Source: Bacillota bacterium
GTDB taxonomy: Bacteria > Bacillota > Clostridia > TANB77 > CAG-465
Assembly (NCBI GenBank): GCA_023410645.1
Contig: JAEYPQ010000040.1
Coordinates: 1 to 64,000 of the forward strand
Length of the DNA stretch: 64,000 nucleotides
Direction of reading: 5' to 3'
Below, piece by piece: positions 23,849 to 32,315 of the stretch (position 1 is the stretch's first letter; each line of letters starts with the position of its first letter). The translations under genes were made by a program, and so were the position numbers. The notes under the pieces are model-generated. The model made no database searches, was not told the origin of the DNA, and was given only the letters and a program-made list of their open reading frames with translations.

Positions 23849-26635
23849 ATGGAAAAAAGAAGAGGAATTTCATTAATAGTTTTAGTCATAACTATAATTG
23901 TGATTATAATACTTGCAGGAGCAATAATACTAAATTTAAGTAAAAATAATCCAATTGAAAGTGCCAGAAAAGCAAAGTTTTTAAATGATATAGATACATT
24001 TAAAAGTGAATTATCATTATATGAATTAGGTAAAATGGCAAATACAAATGGAAACTATGATCCTAAATTATTAAATGCAGATAAAGATAATTTATTTGAC
24101 GGAAGCACAGAAGCAGTACCGGATAAGAACATGACGGACGTAATAGAATCAATGAAGGATACAGGCTATGAAAATAAACTTGAGATTGTAGCTGGAGAAT
24201 TAGTTTATGTAGGAGATAGCGAAAAAGAATCATCTTGGTGTGATGGAGTAATAGAATCTAAAGATTTTAAATTAGATGTAACAGTAATACCAGATGTGAC
24301 AAGTTTAAATGGAACAATAACTCTTACAGGAGCATTTGTTGATCCAAATAAGATAGAATATTATAGAATATACATATCAGAAACAAGTGGAAATTATCCA
24401 GAGTCATATATTCAAGAGATAACTGAAAAAAGTGCAACAGTAAACTTTAGTATATCACAAGGAATAGAAGCAAATAAAACATATTATATAAAAGTCGTAG
24501 TAAAAATGAATAATGTTGCAGATACAAGAGAAAAAGAAGTAAAAGTAGTATCTAACGTAGATAATATAGCGCCAAATTCGGCCCAAATATCTGTACCAAG
24601 TTATTCAAACAATTTAATAATAACACCAGTAGCAATAACATTAAGTGATAATGATGGTGGAAGTGGAATAAATAAGACAGGAAGCATGTATGTGTTAGAT
24701 CAAACATCAACAAGTTATTCAGAATCAGATACAGTATGGGATACAGCAACAACTTTTAATTCAACGGATTTCGTGGGAAATGTAGCAACAATAGCAATTG
24801 AAGTACCAGGAGACGGTGAATATTATATACATGTATTAGCAGTAGATGGAGCAGGAAACAAAAAGTCAGCAACATCAGGGAAAATTATCGTTGATACAAC
24901 TATTCCAAATGAACCTGCAATAACATTACCAAGTAATGCTGCAACAAGTAACATACAAGCCACAGTGGTAATGAGTGATAATACAAATGGAAGTGGACTT
25001 GATTTAAATCAATGTAAATATATATATTCAACAGCATCAACACCATATGGAGATACAGAGAATATATGGAATACTGCAACAGCATTTACAAGTGCTACAC
25101 AAACAATAACAGTTACATCAAGTACAAATGAGGTATATTATTTACATGTATTACTAGTAGATAAAGCAGGAAATAGAAGAGAAGTGTTATCTTCTGGTGT
25201 AACCACAAATACAGATGTTCCAGTAGCACCAGTAATAACCGGAACAGTATCGAGTAACGTATGGACAAATCAGAATTCAGTTACACTAACAGTAAATGAA
25301 GTAACATCAACTGGAATAGTAAGATATGAGTATAATATAAATGATGGAGCTTGGCAAACATACAATAGCACAAATAAAATAGTGGTGTCAACTGAAGGAA
25401 CAACATATGTAAAAGCAAGGGCTGTAAATAATGTTGGAACAAATGGGGCAATTAGTACAGGATATGTAGTAAGAATAGATAAAGTATCACCTACGATCAC
25501 AGCATCAAGTGGAGGAAGTACTGCTTCTAGTGTAACGGTAATTGCAACAGCAAGTGACAGTGGAAGTGGAATAAATGGATCTAGTTATCAATATTCAAAG
25601 GATAATGGATCAACTTGGACAGGAGCAATTGGTTCAAATAGCTATACATTTAATAGTCTATCTACAGGAACATATAATTGTAAAGTAATGGTATCGGATA
25701 ATGCAGGAAATAGTACTATATCAAATACTATTTCAATAACAGCAATAGAGTATCCACAATCTAATTCTCCAGGTACAGAAGAAACTCCAGGAACACCAAA
25801 AACAGAAAATACTACAATAAATGGTAAAACACCAACATATAATAATCCAGTAATACCAGCAGGATTTAGTCCTGTAAATACTTCAACTGCTAGTTGGACT
25901 TTATCAGGAGGAATTCCACAAGGATGGAATAATGGGTTAGTAATACAAGATAATTATGGAAATCAGTTTGTATGGGTACCAGTAGATGGAGTAAATGTAC
26001 CATATGCTAAATGGTGTACATCAGGTCAATCATATTTATACACAGTTGAAGGTACACTTCCAACTGGATTTAGTGAAGATACAATAACTACTAAATATAA
26101 AGGATTTTATATAGCAAGATATGAAGCAAGTTATAATGGTGGAAAAGTAGCAAGTAAAAAAGGAAGTTCGTGGGTATATATAACTTTCTCAGATGCAAAA
26201 AATTACTGTGAAAGCATGTCAACTGGTTATGGATACAATACAGCACTGCTAGGAACAACAATATTGACTGGAATACAATGGGATACTGTAATGAAATGGA
26301 TAGAAAATTCTGGAATAAGTGTTACAAATAGTACATCATGGGGTAATTATTTCGATGCGTCATTTACATATACATATCCAGAAACAGGAAATAAACCTGA
26401 TAATTCAAGTGCAATATTATATACAGGAGCAACAAGCAGAAATAGTGCAAAAAATATATATGATTTAGCAGGAAATATGGAAGAATGGACAAATGAGAAA
26501 TATTCAGGTGATTATGTTAGACGTGGTAGCCACTTCAACACTACCGGTTATGCATATCCAGCAGCTTATCGTACATCTTCTTTGATTGGTTCTAATGGTA
26601 GTGCCGGATTTAGACCAATGCTATATGTTAAATAA
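23849..26635 (+). CDS. Pilin-like anchored surface protein with Ig-like repeats and lectin/FGE-like tail
   Basis: The 928-residue protein begins with a prepilin-like leader: KRRGISLIVLVITIIVIIILAGAI, then NNPIESARKAKF. It has Gly before a Ser-Leu-Ile helix, but the Glu normally at +5 of type IV pilins is Val here. Residues 1-120 match the leader of the protein at 49923. About four Ig/FnIII-like modules follow (residues 150-650; repeated GSGI, DNAGN/DKAGN motifs). The last 240 residues are a C-type-lectin/FGE-like fold (QFVWVPVDG, KGFYIARYEASY, NIYDLAGNMEEWT, GFRPML). It is probably cell-surface exposed and ligand binding. The extreme end looks DGR-diversified. AGGAGG precedes the ATG, and the gene is transcribed alone. 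Confidence 0.85.
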   Translation: MEKRRGISLIVLVITIIVIIILAGAIILNLSKNNPIESARKAKFLNDIDTFKSELSLYELGKMANTNGNYDPKLLNADKDNLFDGSTEAVPDKNMTDVIESMKDTGYENKLEIVAGELVYVGDSEKESSWCDGVIESKDFKLDVTVIPDVTSLNGTITLTGAFVDPNKIEYYRIYISETSGNYPESYIQEITEKSATVNFSISQGIEANKTYYIKVVVKMNNVADTREKEVKVVSNVDNIAPNSAQISVPSYSNNLIITPVAITLSDNDGGSGINKTGSMYVLDQTSTSYSESDTVWDTATTFNSTDFVGNVATIAIEVPGDGEYYIHVLAVDGAGNKKSATSGKIIVDTTIPNEPAITLPSNAATSNIQATVVMSDNTNGSGLDLNQCKYIYSTASTPYGDTENIWNTATAFTSATQTITVTSSTNEVYYLHVLLVDKAGNRREVLSSGVTTNTDVPVAPVITGTVSSNVWTNQNSVTLTVNEVTSTGIVRYEYNINDGAWQTYNSTNKIVVSTEGTTYVKARAVNNVGTNGAISTGYVVRIDKVSPTITASSGGSTASSVTVIATASDSGSGINGSSYQYSKDNGSTWTGAIGSNSYTFNSLSTGTYNCKVMVSDNAGNSTISNTISITAIEYPQSNSPGTEETPGTPKTENTTINGKTPTYNNPVIPAGFSPVNTSTASWTLSGGIPQGWNNGLVIQDNYGNQFVWVPVDGVNVPYAKWCTSGQSYLYTVEGTLPTGFSEDTITTKYKGFYIARYEASYNGGKVASKKGSSWVYITFSDAKNYCESMSTGYGYNTALLGTTILTGIQWDTVMKWIENSGISVTNSTSWGNYFDASFTYTYPETGNKPDNSSAILYTGATSRNSAKNIYDLAGNMEEWTNEKYSGDYVRRGSHFNTTGYAYPAAYRTSSLIGSNGSAGFRPMLYVK
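25293..25485 (+). repeat. Ig-like module shared with positions 1-193
   Basis: This third Ig-like module aligns without gaps to the first 193 bases of the window, inside the paralogous gene there. The rest of the two genes, including the lectin tails, is far less alike at the base level. Confidence 0.75.
26519..26616 (+). other. Candidate DGR variable region in the lectin-fold tail
   Basis: Between the Arg codon at 26519 and GFRP, 23 of 28 codons (26522-26605) end in T or C. These include CGT twice for Arg, though AGA or AGG is used elsewhere in the gene as far as I read, plus AGC, CAC, TTC, ACC and GCC. This is what adenine-targeted mutation of AAC and AAT template codons makes. The protein stretch (HFNTTGYAYPAAYRTSS, then GSNGSA) has the layout of DGR variable proteins just before GFRP. 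No reverse transcriptase lies in the window. Confidence 0.5.
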
Positions 26636-26680
26636 TAAGTTGAAATAATATATAATTGAAGTATCATAATAAATAAAATT

Positions 26681-26715
26681 TAAAATGGGTTTGATTTTTT
26701 ATTAAGCCCATTTTA
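26681..26715 (+). terminator. Terminator of the pilin-like lectin protein gene
   Basis: AAAATGGGTTT pairs with AAGCCCATTTTA, with a T-rich loop and tail. Confidence 0.7.
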
Positions 26716-26763
26716 TTTATTATATTAAATCTTAAAAAATCGTTATAAAACTTCTATTGATTA

Positions 26764-26792
26764 TTTAAAATCTTTATAATTAATGATATAAT
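26764..26792 (+). promoter_or_regulatory. Promoter of the histidine phosphatase gene
   Basis: TTTAAA and TATAAT are 17 bases apart; the leader to the start codon is about 110 bases and shows no known element. Confidence 0.45.
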
Positions 26793-26908
26793 ATGTTTGT
26801 TGAGAGATAAGATTTTTTTATTATTTGAGGATAAGAAAATTAAAATATATATGAGAAAATTTAGCATTTATGAGTAGACTTTTAAATAACATGAGGTGGA
26901 TTTAAAAT

Positions 26909-27448
26909 ATGACAAATATATATGTAGTTAGACATGGACAGACTAATTGTAATAAGGAAAGTAAATATAATTGTAGATATGACGAGGATATAAATGAAAT
27001 AGGAATTGAACAGGCAAATAGTACTAGTGAACAAGTTAAGAAGTTAAATATTGATTTAATTATTTGTTCACCAATGAAAAGAACAAAACATACTATGAAT
27101 TTATTAAATGTGAATAATATACCAGTAATTTATGATGATAGATTAATTGAAAGAGATGGGGGAAAGCTTACTTTAACAACTATTGATGAATATTATTATA
27201 AAGAATATTATAATTATTATTCCACTAAATTTGTTGATGGTCTTGAAACTTTACCAGAATTATTTAACAGGGTTCATTTATTTTTAGATGAAATTATAAA
27301 GAAATATAATAATAAGAATATATTATTAGTTACTCATGGAGCAGTAGCAAGAGCAATACAATTTTATTTTGAAGAAATACCGAATGATGGAATGCTTCTT
27401 AATGTAAGTGGACAAAAAAATTGCGAAATAAAGAAATATGAGGTGTAA
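26909..27448 (+). CDS. Histidine phosphatase family protein
   Basis: The 179-residue protein has the phosphoglycerate-mutase-like fold: VVRHGQTNCN with the catalytic His at the N-terminus, NEIGIEQA, the CSPMKRTKHT motif and a second catalytic His in LLVTHGAVARAI. Such proteins dephosphorylate small phosphorylated metabolites; the substrate is not known. The stop codon (27446-27448) immediately precedes the HD start at 27450, so the pair is translationally coupled. Confidence 0.92.
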   Translation: MTNIYVVRHGQTNCNKESKYNCRYDEDINEIGIEQANSTSEQVKKLNIDLIICSPMKRTKHTMNLLNVNNIPVIYDDRLIERDGGKLTLTTIDEYYYKEYYNYYSTKFVDGLETLPELFNRVHLFLDEIIKKYNNKNILLVTHGAVARAIQFYFEEIPNDGMLLNVSGQKNCEIKKYEV

Positions 27449-27449
27449 T

Positions 27450-28031
27450 ATGAAATTAACTAGTGAAAAGGCGTTAGAAATGTTAAATAACTCAAGAGGA
27501 ACAGCAAAAGATGATTATTGGATTGAACACTCTATTTGTGTCGGTAAAACTGCTGAGAAGATTGCAGAAGTATTAAATTTAGATACAGAAAAAGCAATGA
27601 CTTTAGGTTATATTCATGATATTGGGAAAAGTGTTGGCGAGTTTAGCGAACATGTTATGAACGGATATAATCTTTTAAAAGAACTGGGATATGATGATGA
27701 GTATATCAATATTTGTTTAACTCATTCATATTTGAACAATGATGTATTATGTACTGCTGGTGGAATACCAGATGATATTCCATTTAGAACTGAATTTATT
27801 AAAAATCATGAATATACAATATATGAAAAAATAGTCAATCTTTGTGATTTAATGTGTACAAGTGTAGTTATGACAATTGATAAAAGAATAGTTGATATCA
27901 TTACACGTAGAGGTGCTTATAGCAATACACAATATCATGTTAAAGAGACATATAAGTTAAAAAAATATTTTGATGATCTATTAGGTTATAATGTTTATGA
28001 TTTATTTCCTGATATAATTAATAATATATAA
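27450..28031 (+). CDS. HD domain hydrolase (paralogue 2)
   Basis: The 193-residue protein has the HD metal site IEHSICVGKTAEKIA, GYIHDIGKSVG, HVMNGYNLLKELGY, LTHSYL and NLCDLM. It is a paralogue of the protein at 22478, with the same order of motifs and the same C-terminal YDLFP. I start at 27450, with GAGGTG five bases upstream; an ATG at 27438 lies inside the phosphatase gene. Together with the phosphatase it may act on one phosphorylated compound (inference). Confidence 0.82.
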   Translation: MKLTSEKALEMLNNSRGTAKDDYWIEHSICVGKTAEKIAEVLNLDTEKAMTLGYIHDIGKSVGEFSEHVMNGYNLLKELGYDDEYINICLTHSYLNNDVLCTAGGIPDDIPFRTEFIKNHEYTIYEKIVNLCDLMCTSVVMTIDKRIVDIITRRGAYSNTQYHVKETYKLKKYFDDLLGYNVYDLFPDIINNI

Positions 28032-28032
28032 T

Positions 28033-28062
28033 AAAAGTATAAGCTAAAAGCTTATACTTTTT
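28033..28062 (+). terminator. Terminator of the phosphatase-HD pair
   Basis: AAAAGTATAAGCT pairs with AGCTTATACTTTT, followed by T residues. Confidence 0.9.
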
Positions 28063-28117
28063 TACTTTTATCTATATTTGTAATTAATTTTTATAAATTT
28101 AATATAATTTATAAAGA

Positions 28118-28149
28118 CTATTGACTAAGTTAGTCAATAGCAGTATAAT
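28118..28149 (+). promoter_or_regulatory. Promoter with perfect TetR-type palindromic operator
   Basis: CTATTGACTAA and TTAGTCAATAG form a perfect palindrome around a single G (28118-28140). The -35 box TTGACT lies inside the left arm, and TATAAT at 28144 is 17 bases further. A regulator bound here would block RNA polymerase. The TetR gene begins 29 bases after the -10, so autorepression is likely. Confidence 0.8.
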
Positions 28150-28177
28150 ACATTTTATGAGAGGAGTGAAGTATTGT

Positions 28178-28810
28178 ATGTATTCAAAATTCTTGAATTT
28201 GAGTAAAGAAAAACAAAATAAAATTATAAATGCAGCTTTAAATATTTTTTCAAGTTCAATATATAAGAACGCATCTACAGATGAAATTGTTAAATCTGCC
28301 GGTATTTCTAAAGGCTCATTATTTCATTATTTTAAGAGCAAAGAAGATCTATATTTGTATTTATATGATTATTCTGTTGGGTTATTTAAAAAGGACTTTT
28401 ATTCAAAGATTGATTTAAATGAAAGAGATATATTTAAAAAATTTTCTAATATTACTTCTGTTAAACTTGAGTTAGTTAGAAAGCATCCGGATATATTTAA
28501 TTTTGTTTATAAAGCAATGTATTTTGAGGATAATCCAAGATTAAAGAAAGAAATAAATAAAAGAAATGATAGTTTGGTTATTGAAAACTACAATAAATTT
28601 TTTACAGATATTGATAAGAGTAGGTTTAGAAATGATATTGATCCAAATAAGGCAATTGAACTTATAATACTGACTATGAACGGTTATGCAAGTAAAGAAG
28701 CTTTAAATGTAAAACCGTCAGAAGATAATGAAGATTTATACAATAAATGGATTAGAGAAGTAAATGAATATACTGAAATAATGAAAAAAATTTATTATAA
28801 AGGAGAATAG
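28178..28810 (+). CDS. TetR/AcrR family transcriptional regulator
   Basis: The N-terminal 50 residues form the TetR helix-turn-helix: KQNKIINAALNIFSSSIYKNASTDEIVKSAGISKGSLFHYFKSKEDLYLYLY. The C-terminal ligand domain is not conserved. I start at the ATG at 28178, with GAGGAGTG upstream (210 residues); an earlier in-frame start lies inside the operator. The ABC transporter genes begin 2 bases after its stop, so it most likely controls that exporter in response to a compound the pump exports. Confidence 0.92.
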   Translation: MYSKFLNLSKEKQNKIINAALNIFSSSIYKNASTDEIVKSAGISKGSLFHYFKSKEDLYLYLYDYSVGLFKKDFYSKIDLNERDIFKKFSNITSVKLELVRKHPDIFNFVYKAMYFEDNPRLKKEINKRNDSLVIENYNKFFTDIDKSRFRNDIDPNKAIELIILTMNGYASKEALNVKPSEDNEDLYNKWIREVNEYTEIMKKIYYKGE

Positions 28811-28812
28811 TT

Positions 28813-29697
28813 ATGAGTATTATTGAAATTAAAAATTTAACAAAAAATTATGGAAAAGCAAGAGGTATTATTGATGTTAGTTTAAATGTAGAAGAAGGAG
28901 AAATATTTGGATTTATTGGCCCAAATGGAGCTGGTAAAAGTACGACAATAAGGACTTTATTAGAATTAATTCATCCTACAAGTGGTGAAGCTAAAATATT
29001 TGGAAAAAATTGTATTTCTAATTCGCCAGAAATAATGAAAGAGGTGGGGTATTTACCATCAGAAGTATTTTATTACGATGGAATGAAAGTTATTGATTTA
29101 CTTAACTATTCAGCTTCTTTTTACAATAAAGATTGTTCAAAAAGAATACACGAGCTTGCAAAAATAATGGATTTGGATTTAAGCAAGAAAATAGATGAAT
29201 TATCATATGGTAATAAGAAAAAAGTGGGTATTGTTCAGGCATTATTACATGAACCTAAACTTATTATCTTAGATGAACCTACTGGTGGACTTGATCCTCT
29301 AATGCAACAAAAATTCTTTGATCTATTAAAAGAAGAAAATAAAAAAGGTGCAACTGTACTATTTTCATCACACGTGTTAAGTGAAGTCCAAAGAGTATGT
29401 GATAGAGTTGCTATAATCAAAGAAGGCAGAATTATAAAAATTGAGAAAATGAGTGAAATTAATGAGAATAATTATAAGAGATTTAAAATAGAAGTAAAAG
29501 AAAAAGTAGCAACTGAATATTTTCAAATTGATGGAGTTACTAATTTGCAAATAAAAGATTCTATTTATAGTTTCATGTTTAAAGGAGATATAAATGATAT
29601 ATTAAAAAAAGTAAGTGAGATAAAAATAAATAATATATGGGTGGATGAACCTGATCTTGAAGAAATATTCTTACATTATTATAATAAGGAGGACTAA
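28813..29697 (+). CDS. ABC transporter ATP-binding protein
   Basis: The 294 residues show Walker A GPNGAGKST near residue 40, the signature LSYGNKKKVGIVQ (a SYGNKKK variant of LSGGQ), Walker B LIILDEPTGGLDPL and a switch His in SSHVLSEV. The C-terminal extension is typical of DrrA/CcmA-type ABC-2 exporters. It powers the two permeases that follow with a 3-base and a 12-base gap, under the TetR operator. Confidence 0.94.
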   Translation: MSIIEIKNLTKNYGKARGIIDVSLNVEEGEIFGFIGPNGAGKSTTIRTLLELIHPTSGEAKIFGKNCISNSPEIMKEVGYLPSEVFYYDGMKVIDLLNYSASFYNKDCSKRIHELAKIMDLDLSKKIDELSYGNKKKVGIVQALLHEPKLIILDEPTGGLDPLMQQKFFDLLKEENKKGATVLFSSHVLSEVQRVCDRVAIIKEGRIIKIEKMSEINENNYKRFKIEVKEKVATEYFQIDGVTNLQIKDSIYSFMFKGDINDILKKVSEIKINNIWVDEPDLEEIFLHYYNKED

Positions 29698-29700
29698 ACT

Positions 29701-30489
29701 ATGAATATTTATTTACATGAACTAAAAGCAAATAGTAAATTTGTTATAAATTGGCTTATAGCAATTCTTTGTGTTGCTCTTATAATGATTTCAAGTTATA
29801 TTGCTGTTAGTAAAGATTTAGATTCATTTAGGCAAGTACTTTCTAATTATCCAGAAAGTATAAAAATTGCTTTTGGTATAAATATTGATAAAATAACCTC
29901 AATTCTTGGATATTTTTCATCCTTTGTATTGGCAATTTTATGTGTATGCAGCGCTATTGAGGCTATGATTTTAGGAATATCTATTTTATCAAAAGAGATT
30001 AGAGAAAAAACAGCAGACTTCCTATATTCAAAACCTGTTTCTAGAAATAAAGTTATAACTTCTAAATTACTTGCTTCACTTACATTATTGATAATTTGCA
30101 ATATAATTTTTATAATAGTTGTGTTTATAGCACTAAATATAGTATCTAATTCCACTTTTGACCTTACTACATTTATATTAATTGCAATAATTCCTTTTAT
30201 TATACAACTTATATTCTTCTCACTTGGAATGTTTATATCATCACTCATGTCTAAGGTGAAGGCTGTTTTACCTATATCTATGGGTATAGTATTTGGATTT
30301 TATATATTAAGTTCATTTGCTGATGAGAAGTTAAGAGCTATAATGCCATTTAAATATTTTGATACAAGTTATATATTAGATAAATCTAAATATGAATTAA
30401 ATTATGTTTTAATTACTATTGCAGTAATTATCTTATCTACATTTTTTACTTATATAATATATAAGAAAAAAGATATAGAAGCAGTTTAA
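29701..30489 (+). CDS. ABC-2 type transporter permease
   Basis: The 262-residue protein has about six membrane spans and the ABC-2 loop SKEIREKTADFLYSKPVSRNKVITSKLLA. The neighbour at 30502 has the same loop (KEERDKTVEFLMAKPVSRNKIMTAKIMA), so the two are diverged copies that probably form a heterodimer with the ATPase. The exported substrate is unknown; TetR control suggests a toxic or signalling compound. Confidence 0.9.
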   Translation: MNIYLHELKANSKFVINWLIAILCVALIMISSYIAVSKDLDSFRQVLSNYPESIKIAFGINIDKITSILGYFSSFVLAILCVCSAIEAMILGISILSKEIREKTADFLYSKPVSRNKVITSKLLASLTLLIICNIIFIIVVFIALNIVSNSTFDLTTFILIAIIPFIIQLIFFSLGMFISSLMSKVKAVLPISMGIVFGFYILSSFADEKLRAIMPFKYFDTSYILDKSKYELNYVLITIAVIILSTFFTYIIYKKKDIEAV

Positions 30490-30501
30490 AGAGGTGAAAA
30501 T

Positions 30502-31305
30502 ATGAATATTTTTTTAAGAGAAATGAATGCCAATAAAAAGGCACTTATAATATGGTCTATATGTATGATATTATTTGTGTGGATGGGAATGCAAAAATAT
30601 GAAGCATTTGTTGGAGATGGAACAAACATGGCAAATTTTAGTCAGATGATGGATTCAATGCCAAAAGTTTTGCAAACACTGTGGGGAATTTCTAAATTTG
30701 ATATTACAAGTCCAATAGGATTTTTTGGAATAATATATCCTTTTTTACTATTAATGGGTGGAATACATGCCGGGATGTTAGGTGCGGGTATAATTTCAAA
30801 AGAAGAAAGAGATAAAACTGTTGAATTTTTAATGGCAAAACCTGTATCAAGGAATAAAATTATGACTGCTAAAATAATGGCAGTACTTACAAATTTAATA
30901 GTATTTAATATTGTTACTTATATTACATCATTTGTTATATTAAATCAATTATCAAATAATTCATTTATATCATCAATAATACTTACTATGATAGGAACGT
31001 TTTTTGTTCAAGTTCTATTTGCTATAATTGGTGTAGGATTTGCAGCTATGAGTAAAAATTATAAAAAATCTGGATCTATGACTGTTTTTATACTTTTAGG
31101 AAGTTATTTGTTATCCGCTTTTATAGATATGAGTGATAAATTCAATATTTTAAGTGTTTTAACACCATTTAAATATTTTGATGGAAAAGAACTTCTTGTT
31201 GATAAAACTTTAAATGTTGGATATACTTTATTAACTTTAGCTATTATAATCTGTATTTTAGTATTTTCATATAGAAAATACACAAAAAGAGATCTTAATT
31301 TCTAA
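30502..31305 (+). CDS. ABC-2 type transporter permease (second subunit)
   Basis: The 267 residues contain about six membrane spans. The PVSRNK loop is shared with the preceding gene, and an external loop after the first span (GDGTNMANFSQMMDSMPKVLQTLWG) differs from it. GAGGTG precedes the start. This is the last gene of the TetR-regulated unit; no clear terminator follows in the next 150 bases. Confidence 0.9.
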   Translation: MNIFLREMNANKKALIIWSICMILFVWMGMQKYEAFVGDGTNMANFSQMMDSMPKVLQTLWGISKFDITSPIGFFGIIYPFLLLMGGIHAGMLGAGIISKEERDKTVEFLMAKPVSRNKIMTAKIMAVLTNLIVFNIVTYITSFVILNQLSNNSFISSIILTMIGTFFVQVLFAIIGVGFAAMSKNYKKSGSMTVFILLGSYLLSAFIDMSDKFNILSVLTPFKYFDGKELLVDKTLNVGYTLLTLAIIICILVFSYRKYTKRDLNF

Positions 31306-31367
31306 TATTTATTATTAATTAAAGAAAGATATAAAATATAAATAAAACAGATCTTATGTATTTTTTA

Positions 31368-31396
31368 TTGTCATTTTTTATAATAAATGTTAATAT
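31368..31396 (+). promoter_or_regulatory. Promoter of the zinc-PLC-like gene
   Basis: TTGTCA and TAATAT are 17 bases apart. Confidence 0.45.
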
Positions 31397-31458
31397 ATAA
31401 AAAGATCTTATGAATTAATATAGTTTTGAAATCCGTCAATATATAAAGGAGTGATATA

Positions 31459-32181
31459 ATGCCATCATGGGTTATACATCTAAAAATAGCAGAAGAAATT
31501 AATAAAGAATTAAAATTAAATGATAGTATATATAAATTTGGGAGTGTTATGCCAGATGCTGAAGGATATGTTGTAAATAATCTATCTCAAAACATATCAT
31601 ATGATATATCTCATTATGCTTGTTTACAAAATATAAATGAAATGAAATTTATTTTACCAAATAAAGATAAATTTCTAATGTCACATAAAAAAGATATAAA
31701 TAATGATTTGATTTTGGGATATTTTTCGCATATACTTGCAGATTATTTTTTTAATTTTAATACCTTTAAATATAAATATATATGTGATGATAACGAAAAT
31801 ATTATTGGAGTTATATTAAAGAATAATGAAGATTACTATACTGATAAAAGAAGTATAATGTCTTTAAAACAAAATGATTTTGAAAAATTTTCTAGAAAAA
31901 TATATAAAAACATAGATAACAAAATAAAAGAAGAAGATATTGATAAAATATTAGAAAGTTGTAAAATTATAGAAGAGATAAATTATGACAGAGAAGATAT
32001 AATAAAAATAATAGAGTATGTTAATAACATAAAATTTGAATATGACAAAAAAGATATAAATGAGTTTGATTACAGTATATATAGTGAAAAGGATTTAGAA
32101 AATATGTTAGATAATTGTATAAAATATATAAAAAATGAAATTCTGAATTTATATGATTATTTAAATAAATTTGTAAATTAA
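31459..32181 (+). CDS. Zinc-dependent phospholipase C-like / HD-fold protein
   Basis: The 240-residue protein begins MPSWVIHLKIAEEINKELKL and continues with YKFGSVMPDAEGY, SHYACL and LGYFSHILADYFFN. These His/Asp motifs are those of a clostridial family annotated as zinc-dependent phospholipase C-like, with an all-helical metal site. No signal peptide is seen, so a secreted lipase role is unlikely, and the true substrate is unknown. The C-terminal half is very rich in Ile, Lys, Asn and Asp. AAAGGAG precedes the start. Confidence 0.6.
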   Translation: MPSWVIHLKIAEEINKELKLNDSIYKFGSVMPDAEGYVVNNLSQNISYDISHYACLQNINEMKFILPNKDKFLMSHKKDINNDLILGYFSHILADYFFNFNTFKYKYICDDNENIIGVILKNNEDYYTDKRSIMSLKQNDFEKFSRKIYKNIDNKIKEEDIDKILESCKIIEEINYDREDIIKIIEYVNNIKFEYDKKDINEFDYSIYSEKDLENMLDNCIKYIKNEILNLYDYLNKFVN

Positions 32182-32253
32182 TATTTATCTTATAATTTTT
32201 AACAATAATATAAAAGAAACAAGAAAGTATATTAAATATAAAAGAAAATATAA

Positions 32254-32282
32254 AATTGAGCACCATATTCTGGTGCTCAATT
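32254..32282. terminator. Bidirectional terminator between convergent genes
   Basis: AATTGAGCACCA and TGGTGCTCAATT form a perfect 12-pair stem with a TATTC loop. On the minus strand T-rich sequence follows, so it ends the PHP gene best. Confidence 0.8.
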
Positions 32283-32315
32283 GTTATAATTATTCGTAAA
32301 TGTAATAATGATAAA

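Noticed and set aside
28121..28177. Longer start of the TetR gene inside the operator region
   Set aside because: The frame runs through the -35 box and palindrome. The ATG at 28178 has GAGGAGTG upstream and begins at the usual distance from the helix-turn-helix.
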